This document shows positions 56,955 through 64,000 of a stretch of DNA of 64,000 nucleotides, piece by piece. The position numbers and the translations under genes are program-made. Each line of letters opens with the position of its first letter. Within the stretch, counting starts at the first letter, position 1. This DNA comes from Jaltomata sinuosa. Lineage: Eukaryota; Streptophyta; Magnoliopsida; Solanales; Solanaceae. The notes under the pieces were generated by a model. That model worked only from the letters and a program-made list of their open reading frames with translations, was not told the DNA's origin and made no database searches. Where the stretch lies: contig QJPP01004069.1 of assembly GCA_003996215.1 (NCBI GenBank), positions 186,001-250,000 on the forward strand, in the 5' to 3' direction.

Positions 56955-58259
56955 TGATAACGCTCAAACTACACTTCTAATTAAAGAAGCGTAAGCGATC
57001 GTTGTCAAGTAAAGAACCCAAACAAAGGTTGGGGTCGAATCCCGCAGAGAATACGGTGAAGATTAAGACTTTAGTGAATTAGATGACTAGTGTCAATCGT
57101 TTCCAATAAATAAAAAGGGGGGGGGGTTTTGTAATCAACGTGAACAAAAGCAACAATTAATGTAAGAGAAATAATCAATAGGAGAGAATGAACTAGGGAC
57201 GTGTTCACCATGGCGTTGTAACAATGTCGATTCTAGGCTTAACCGGGTTCTTTCTATATGCGTGTCACGATGTGATTGCGTCAATTGTATCGTCTAAACG
57301 TCTCTCGACCAAATAAACAAATTTCCTTTTCTATTCTCTCGACCTCGAAAAGATGTGCTTTTTTAGCTTTCAATCCTAACATCAAGTAGCTTAATCCAGT
57401 TACGGCATTAATCATTAGACGAGAGTTGGTAGTCTCGAATCCTTGTTGTTAATCAAGTTTTCCCGGTTTTAATCTCTTTACTCAAGCAAATTAAACCTAG
57501 GCATGTTCTAATGTTTGCAACCACTAGAAAACGTGACATAAAGTATGATTAACAACGTGACTACATATAAATTGAACCCGTCGCTACCCGGAATCTATAT
57601 CGCTACTTTAGCCATGGCTCCCACAACCCTAGTTGCGGGAGTTTTAGTTACTCATGCTCGAAGAAGAAGAGAAAATAGTTGTATTTATAATAAAGGGAAG
57701 AAAAGTCTTACAATATAATGAAACAATCAATCTTCCAATATCCAAGAACAAGAAATACCAAGAACTCACGAACGAATCAAGAACACGAGTTCAATACAAA
57801 GGAACCGTGTTGTTTGATCTCAAAAATAACTAAAACGTGTTTTAAACTAATGGGTGAATGATAAATAAAATAAACCTATCATAGGGTATTTATAGGAGTA
57901 ATAGAAGCCAAATCCAAAACGGGCTAGGAATCCCCAAAACGCGGGCAGCCGCTTAACGCCACTGCCTTAACTTGACGGCCAGGCTGACGGACCGTCAAGG
58001 CAGTGACGGACCGTCGCCTGGACCGTCACTGCTAGGCAGCACCACTGCCTCAAGCTGACGGTCACTGTGACGGACCGTCACTCAGGCCGTCACTCTTAGG
58101 CAGAATCCTCTTTTTCTCGTATTTCCTTCCGTTTCCGTGTTTGTTTCCATTTCCTACAAATACAACATAAAAACATCAAAAACAACAACGGTTGCTTGAA
58201 AACGTACGATTGTTCTTAGTAAAAAGGAGTCGAAAGTGACGTAAATTGGCGTCACATCA
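56955..58259 (-). repeat. 5' LTR of the 4.3-kb element
   Basis: 1305 bp. TATA-like box 57887-57895, palindrome cluster about 57970-58100, lacking a 19-bp segment that the 3' LTR has. Confidence 0.9.
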
Positions 58260-58774
58260 ATCCTTACCAATAACAATGTCCATACCTGTACTACCCTTCC
58301 CTTACCCAAGTCAAGTGCCTTGACTAGATATTCAGACTTAACCCGGCTAATTGCCCAACCAAACCACTTATACCCGTAGTATTACTTACCAGTGTCCGGC
58401 CCTTCCCGGACCTCTCGGACAACTTTCCATCCTAGTTATAACAACCCACAACTACAACCCTAGACTTTCCGTCTTACTCCCAATTGACCAATCACATGAA
58501 AATCACCTAGTAACCATTGACACATTCAATGACAACAACAGAGTTATATCTAAATCCCTTCTAATCTCGAAACCCGGACCCTCCAAGGATCCTCTAACCA
58601 CACCTAAGTGTTCAACAGGCTACCCGGTCTACACCAAGACCCATCCTTAGATTATCAACCACAACTAATTCTTGACCGTTATTAATACACTTAACGACAA
58701 TAAATTGTGAACTTATAACCTCTTTTACATAGTCCGGACCCACTCGGATCCCCCTAACACATCCAGGTGTTAAC

Positions 58775-59105
58775 ATGACAACCCAGTCTACACTAAGACC
58801 AACTAATAGTTAACATCATAACCCGGTCTACACCAAGATCAACTGATAACATAATATAACGACCCAGCCTACACCAAGAACAAACTCACAATATAATTAC
58901 CCGGCCTACACCAAGACCAAAAGCACAATATAATATAACAACCCAGCCTACACCAAGACCAAATTTACAATATAATTACCCGGCCTACACCAAGACCAAA
59001 AGTACAATATAATATAATAACCCAGCCTACACCAAGACCAAAATCACAATATAATTACTCGGCCTACACCAAGACCAAAAGCACAATATAATATAACAAC
59101 CTTTC
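58775..59105. repeat. ~79-bp tandem repeat array in LTR
   Basis: Each unit is a dimer of two subunits sharing CAGCCTACACCAAGACC or CGGCCTACACCAAGACC followed by CAATATAAT. About three to four units, decaying to the left. Confidence 0.85.
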
Positions 59106-59248
59106 CCCGTCACTCAAGGAACACCAAAACAAGTATCACAGTTCAATGAAATAGCCCGGTCCACTCACGGAACCAATAACAGTCAATGTAATGCAATAAT
59201 ATCAATGCAATGCAACAATATCAATGCAATGATGCAGTAAAATAAACC

Positions 59249-59397
59249 CATACCAGGTGTGGTACCCGAGCCAACCATTAGTATTTTCCAGTACCAGGCG
59301 TGGTACCCGAGCCAACTATTTGTTATACCCGTACCAGGCGTGGTACCCGAACCAACCGTTAGTATTCCCGTACCAGGCATGGTAACCGAGCCAATCG
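59249..59397. repeat. ~40-bp tandem repeat with palindromic head
   Basis: Four copies beginning near 59250, 59291, 59331 and 59370. The best has GTACCAGGCGTGGTAC (59291-59306), a 6-bp-arm palindrome, followed by CCGAGCCAAC. Confidence 0.9.
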
Positions 59398-60339
59398 AAT
59401 GTCAATTAATCCACAGTCATATAATGAACAAACAACTTGTAAAACCACAAGCAACACACAGTTCAATTCACAGACTGTAATACAGGACTCTTAGACACTC
59501 CTAACAATTACCTAAGCAATGTATCTCATACAAACACTTAGATAAGGGTACACAACATACAACATTTACAGGAATCGTTAACCATCTCCTACCCCTCCCC
59601 GGGTGGATGACTTAGCCCACCCTTGGTCCGAGGATCAACCAATTTCCCCTTACTAACATATAATTAACGATTTCCTGTCTTAGAATAATTTAGCAACTAC
59701 GTGATTCCCGAGACTTTACCCAACACCAAAAACAGAGTGGGAGCACCTCCCTTTAGCCTTAGTAAAACCAACAACTACATCTCATGCCATTTACATTCTC
59801 GAAACCTTATCTAGTAGTTTCCCGTGTCCATTACCCGTAGTTCCCAAGCATTCTCTCGGTTCCACGAACCTTCTCGACATTCCAGTCCCCAAGCCTATCA
59901 TTTTATTCTACCAAAACAATCAAATATCCATATTATACGAATCATAAAACCAAACCTTCAATCCATACAATTCTTAATTCACACATAACCAGTATTGAAT
60001 CCTCCAGACTCCATGCCCGAAGGCCTAATCATGGATTCTCCCTTTCATTCTACACAATAATAGGAAATAAAAATTGCCAATCTACTCTTGGGAAGAAACC
60101 TAGCCTACCTGGATGCCGAGCAGTTGTTCCATACCCTTTCTAGCTCTGTGAAGGCGTTCCCAGATGATTCTGCAGGCCCGAATCCATGGTTTTGCGTTCC
60201 CTTCGCTGGAATCCTTCCTCCCCATGGCTCCCAAGCCTTGGAGCAGCCTAGGAGGGTTTTTGGAATAGCTCTTATCTATTTTTGGGGCTAAAGGGAAGAG
60301 AATGAAATATAAAACTTGCTTTCTGGGTTTTCTGGTCCC

Positions 60340-60490
60340 GTCACTCCGCTATAGCGGTCCCTGCTCTTCTATTGCGGTACCGCTGTAGCGGAGTCAACCG
60401 TTATGGCGAAGGTTGACTGTCCTGACTTCCTCTATAGCGGTAATTATTCCGCTATAGCAGAGGTTGCCATGGCGGACCGATAGCGCTTGT
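60340..60490. repeat. Palindrome cluster, core CCGCTATAGCGG
   Basis: CCGCTATAGCGG at 60346-60357 is a perfect 12-bp palindrome. TACCGCTGTAGCGGAG, CCGTTATGGCG and CCGCTATAGCAG follow within 120 bp. Confidence 0.88.
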
Positions 60491-61904
60491 CACGGACAAA
60501 ATATTGAGAAATCTCCAAAATTGGTCCATTTTACAACACACTTGTTTTTTCGACATTCCAGAACAACCCCTTCACGTCAACCTTGATTTCGGGAGCTCTA
60601 CTTACCTGAATTTGATTCCAAAAAGTCCCCCGGACTCCTCTATGTCTTAGCTACAAGGAAAACTAGCTCAAACCAAGACATCTAACCCAATCCCTACCCG
60701 GATTACCCTAGACCCTACCTCGCTCCAAAATTGGTCGAGACTAGCCTAGCCTAAAATTTTCAACTCCCAAATCCAGAAGTTTTCTAACCCAAAACTTGGC
60801 ACGAATGGTTTACCCGTAACGACAAACCCTGTCATTACAATAAATACCAATTTGCCTATCGTTCATCCACGAACAATCTCTACGGTAGAGGGAAAGAACA
60901 AGCCCATCCCTCAATCTTAATGCTCTACCATGACAGCGTAAATATAACCTCACGCAAACCACCAAAAAACTCCCAATCCTTTGGTTTACCCAAATCAGCC
61001 AAAAAAATTAACTCACTTCTGCTCTATCAAGGAATTCCTTCCTTCGAGCTGCACAAGGCAACTCGATTACCCCTCCCTGAGTGCCCAAGAAATCCAGAGC
61101 CTTGTTCAAACACCGGATCCAAAGAAACTCAACCAACGAACAACACAGTTTTTCCATGCCAAGGGTACTAGATCCCACCATGGCAATCCCTTTCCCACTA
61201 TACCCGGAGTTCTACTAGCCCGAACTCAATTCCGGAAGCTTCCTACGGGGTATTACGCCCCTCACATATCATCCTATCACCTCACTCCTATCAACACTAT
61301 ACCCCAAGACACTCGTGCTTCTAAACCACACAACAACAAGAATTCCATTGGAACCTATCCTAGCCTGAGATTTTGTCACTCTCACCTTAGAGGGAACTCT
61401 ATATGGGCACTTACACCCTAGCCGTGGCTAAAATTGATACACCCCTACCTCTGCAAGAGCAGTAACACTGGGTACTATCATGGTCAAGAAGCGAGACAAC
61501 AATGCTAAAGAAACCCTTTTAATAACCCCAATCCTTCGAATGACCCTACCACTAAGGATCTTCAACAATAAACCAATCAATAATCACCCTCACAATGTAG
61601 CCTATGAGCAGTGTCCAACACTACTCAGTCAATTACGGGTCATCTTGTCAAATTCCACATGGGTGACTATACCCACCAATGGTCAATCACAATCTTATCA
61701 ATACCCCGGGCTACCGTGTCTACCCTTTATTTCTTCGCGTATGGATGCTAAGTTTTTGACAAATTCCCTCACGCGCATACTATATTAGCTAAATCGTTGG
61801 TTTCCTTATTTTACAAAGCAATTCACAGCTTAATACTTGCTTTTACATTGCCCCCGGGAAGGAATGAAAACAGGGGAAAGCAGAGCAGGCTCACTTCCTC
61901 ACGC

Positions 61905-61985
61905 ACCTCCACTGTAGTGGTGGTCACTCCGCTATAACGGTTCTGCCGTAGCGGTTGACTTCCACTATAGCGGTCCCGATGGTAA
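61905..61985. repeat. Second palindrome cluster, CCGCTATAACGG type
   Basis: CCACTGTAGTGG (perfect 12-bp palindrome), CCGCTATAACGG, GCCGTAGCGG and CCACTATAGCGG in 80 bp, outside the recognised LTR. Confidence 0.8.
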
Positions 61986-63051
61986 CAATACAAAAAATTT
62001 GATTTTCAGCTAAATGCACCCCTCCCCCCTTCCTGGTTATCACTGTCCAAACCTGTAAATCCTGCCATGGTCTTAAACCACCCTTAAGACCATTCCTAGC
62101 ATCAAACGCATCACAATTCAGCATAGAATACTATCAATTACAAAGAGTTAATACTAGACAATTGTTCCTTACAATATCTTTCCTTCATTACACACTAATG
62201 ACTCCCTTGTTCCCATGGTTCCCAACCAAGTCCCGACTGTCCTGAAACTGAAGCTTCCCTACAATCATAGTTTCCAATCCCTTATCATCTTTACTAATCA
62301 TAAGCCCTTTTTTCAAAATGCAGTACCACTTTTAAATCAAGATTTTTAACAACTTATTACAGCCTAATGTATATAGAATTTTCAACTTAATGACCCTCTG
62401 CAGACTCAACATACACGACAGACAACAATTTACACACATTTCAAGCAAGTCACACGAGAGTTGTACAACATAACATTTCAACTTGAAGTTACAACCAAAT
62501 CAAGTCACACAATTTACTCTCTATTCATCCCATGGATGACCATTAGTCGATCATCCATGTCTTACCATAACTCCCGCTATTAAGCAATAATAGCCTTTGT
62601 CCCTGGTACTTATTCACATATGAACCACTTAAAACCTGAGTTCCCACAAGTGTATATATCCTTTTCCCTTATCATTCTTACCAATGATAAGACCCTGCCT
62701 AGCATTTAGCATATTGTTTTCCACTTGAATTACAAAATAAGAATTCCTTCAATCATTAATACATAACCAAGTTAAGACTCTTCACTAACTACAAATTCAA
62801 GGCAACTCAGTAATTACACACCACAAAATTGTAGTCATTCAAATAATGCAATACATACAATCACGAGTCTCAAGTTCTGACACTCAATCAAACCAGTTTC
62901 ATCACCTTTCATTCGCTTTATGGATGATCGTTAGCCGATTCATCCATCCTTTATATAGCCTCCAAGGCCAGATACCAATTGAAACCTTATCGGTTTTAAT
63001 TTTCCTTGCTTGTCTTATTGCAATCGGAGTCCAATGACATCCTTACTTCGT

Positions 63052-63149
63052 TGAGATACCAATTGGAATTGAGAGATACCAATTGGAATCGAGAGATACC
63101 AATTGGAATTGAGAGATACCAATTGGAATCGAGAGATACCAATTGGACT
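63052..63149. repeat. 20-bp tandem repeat, five copies
   Basis: The unit GAGAGATACCAATTGGAATY contains the 8-bp palindrome CCAATTGG. Alternate units end T or C, so there is a 40-bp higher-order period. A single related copy (GATACCAATTGAAAC) lies near 62971. Confidence 0.95.
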
Positions 63150-63313
63150 CAACCCATACAAGCAAGTGAAAGAACCACACGAAAAGGAATGAAAGAAGAG
63201 AGATATTTCTTAGAATGCTTCATAGCTTCCCTAGGATTAGATATGGACGTCTACACACCAATCCGCAGGACTCTATTTGACATTTTTCTCTAGTAGTAGG
63301 AGACCGGTAACCT

Positions 63314-63329
63314 GGGCTCTGATACCATT
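63314..63329 (-). promoter_or_regulatory. tRNA-Met primer-binding site of outer element
   Basis: The minus strand reads AATGGTATCAGAGCCC directly beside the LTR start at 63330; matches the consensus. Confidence 0.9.
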
Positions 63330-64000
63330 TGTCACGACCCAACTACCGAGCCGTGCGGGCACCTACTCTAATCCACCTAGATAGGAGAACCCTTACCACC
63401 CAAACAAATAAGTAATACGGAAAAGAAAATAAACCATTAAATAAGTCCCTCAATACATGAGGAATCCCTTTACAAACGTTTGAAAAATCTTTATACAACA
63501 GCTTTCAAAAATTACACCACCTTTAAAACTTGCGGAAATGTATTAACAATATAAACACCCACCCCAGAACCTAGTCTAAGCCGGTACAAGAGCTTCTACA
63601 AGATGATCTTATAACATAAAAGGGACACAACTCCCACCATATAAGGAAGTAGGAGCTGCTAGAAGATCACCACAATCCTGAACCTGCAAAACATCACCAA
63701 CCCTGCAACCAGACTATACCCAAAAAGGTATAGCAAGAGAAGAATCAGTACAAACACACGTACTGATAGGCATCATCGGCTGACCCAAATTCACTCCTAC
63801 CATCATATAAAAATCAAGATTAAAATGTACAATGTAAATGTTCCACCTCTTCAACATTACTTTTATCAATTCCTCCTTTCAGAACCGACCTTCCTAACCT
63901 TTAGACGTACCAAGTCGCCTTGTCACCTAGACTTCCCAAGTCTCACTTAATACTTACCAATAACAATTTCCATACCTGGACTACCCTTCCCTTACCCAAG
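63330..64000 (-). mobile_element. 5' LTR of outer long-LTR element (runs off window)
   Basis: Starts TGTCACGACCC and parallels 53323-53946. It reads uninterrupted through the point where the other LTR holds the 4.3-kb element (CTTAATACTTACCAATAAC). Confidence 0.9.

Larger units (their letters stand above)
53947..58259 (-). mobile_element. Young non-autonomous LTR element, 4313 bp, Athila/Tat-type primer site
   Basis: Target duplication ATCCT (53942-53946 and 58260-58264). LTRs of 1320 bp (53947-55266) and 1305 bp (56955-58259), starting TGATAACGCTC and ending CACATCA, look almost identical. The 1688-bp interior has no retrotransposon domains. The third copy of the outer LTR (63949 on) reads through the insertion point uninterrupted, which confirms the boundary. 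The outer ends match those of the plus-strand element ending at 18365. Confidence 0.92.
58265..60839 (-). mobile_element. 3' LTR of outer long-LTR element, second part
   Basis: Continues from 53946. Holds tandem arrays (58775-59105, 59249-59397), a TATA-like motif at 60308-60315 (minus strand GTTTTATA) and a palindrome cluster (60340-60490). Ends at GTCATTACA, 60839, giving a total LTR length near 3.2 kb. The right end is less certain, because no polypurine tract follows. Confidence 0.7.
60840..63313 (-). other. Interior of outer long-LTR element, non-coding
   Basis: About 2.5 kb with no gag or pol motif. Contains a second CCGCTATAGCGG-like cluster (61905-61985), two diverged copies of a GGATGATC-ATCCAT segment (about 62530 and 62922), and the 20-bp array at 63052-63149. 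Confidence 0.7.

Noticed and set aside
60981..61421. 146-codon plus-strand frame
   Set aside because: Lies antisense in the interior of a minus-strand long-LTR element; overlaps another open frame; no domain recognised.
4070..61985. Possible CRISPR-like array
   Set aside because: The palindromic units are irregularly spaced, differ in sequence and lie in plant LTRs; there are no uniform spacers.
63006..63293. 95-codon frame with repeated RYQLE/RDTNW residues
   Set aside because: It is the plus-strand translation of the 20-bp array in the non-coding leader of a minus-strand element.
1..64000. tRNA, rRNA or endogenous pararetrovirus sequence
   Set aside because: The only tRNA-like matches are short primer-binding sites; the RT and gag motifs all fit LTR retrotransposons and no movement-protein or coat-protein signature was seen.

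Overview
This is a plant nuclear window made almost entirely of transposable elements. I see no intact cellular gene, tRNA or rRNA. Evidence for a plant: Ty3/gypsy gag-pol remains of chromovirus type, a Ty1/copia gag with its LTR, a TRIM element, an LTR element with an Athila/Tat-type primer site, long LTRs that start TGTCACGAYC or TGTAATGACC and end TTACA, and retrotransposon primer sites complementary to initiator tRNA-Met. The style of these LTRs resembles Solanaceae (tomato, potato, pepper group), but that is recollection, not a search result. A run of N at 9468-9512 marks an assembly gap.

Layout. 1-8811: the 5' half of a minus-strand Ty3/gypsy element (gag, two primer sites, LTR-type sequence) running into a large foldback palindrome (5569-8811). 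8812-11599: non-coding DNA with a very long TTC/GAA tract (9050-9861) and an AT-rich tandem array (10274-10625). 11600-13321: 5' end of a minus-strand Ty1/copia element. 13322-18365: a plus-strand non-autonomous LTR element carrying a broken 'putative plant transposon protein' ORF. 18366-18902: a scrap of gypsy integrase, then a complete 452-bp TRIM. 19640-30507: a decayed plus-strand chromovirus whose 5' LTR contains a 3.66-kb insertion. 30509-32269: an LTR-like block lodged in the next element's integrase. 32270-49699: a second copy of the first gypsy family plus its LTR/foldback block, split by an 8.2-kb long-LTR element without coding capacity (38798-47028). 49700-53322: fragments of two further repeats. 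53323-64000: another long-LTR element without coding capacity, itself containing a young 4.3-kb LTR element (53947-58259).

Reading frames are riddled with stops, frameshifts and lost catalytic residues, so nothing here should act autonomously. The best insertion boundaries (5-bp target duplications TTCCT, ATCCT and TTGAC) allow the nesting to be read as stratigraphy.

Two observations stand out. First, at least eight unrelated LTR lineages here each carry a cluster of short palindromes with its own core (for example CCACGG-CCGTGG, GACGG-CCGTC, CCGCTATAGCGG, TTAGCGC-GCGCTAA), and in most of them the cluster lies just upstream of the TATA-like box of the LTR. Second, the foldback palindrome carries, in both arms and in two genomic copies, an exon-like segment resembling the N-terminus of the cohesin factor PDS5.
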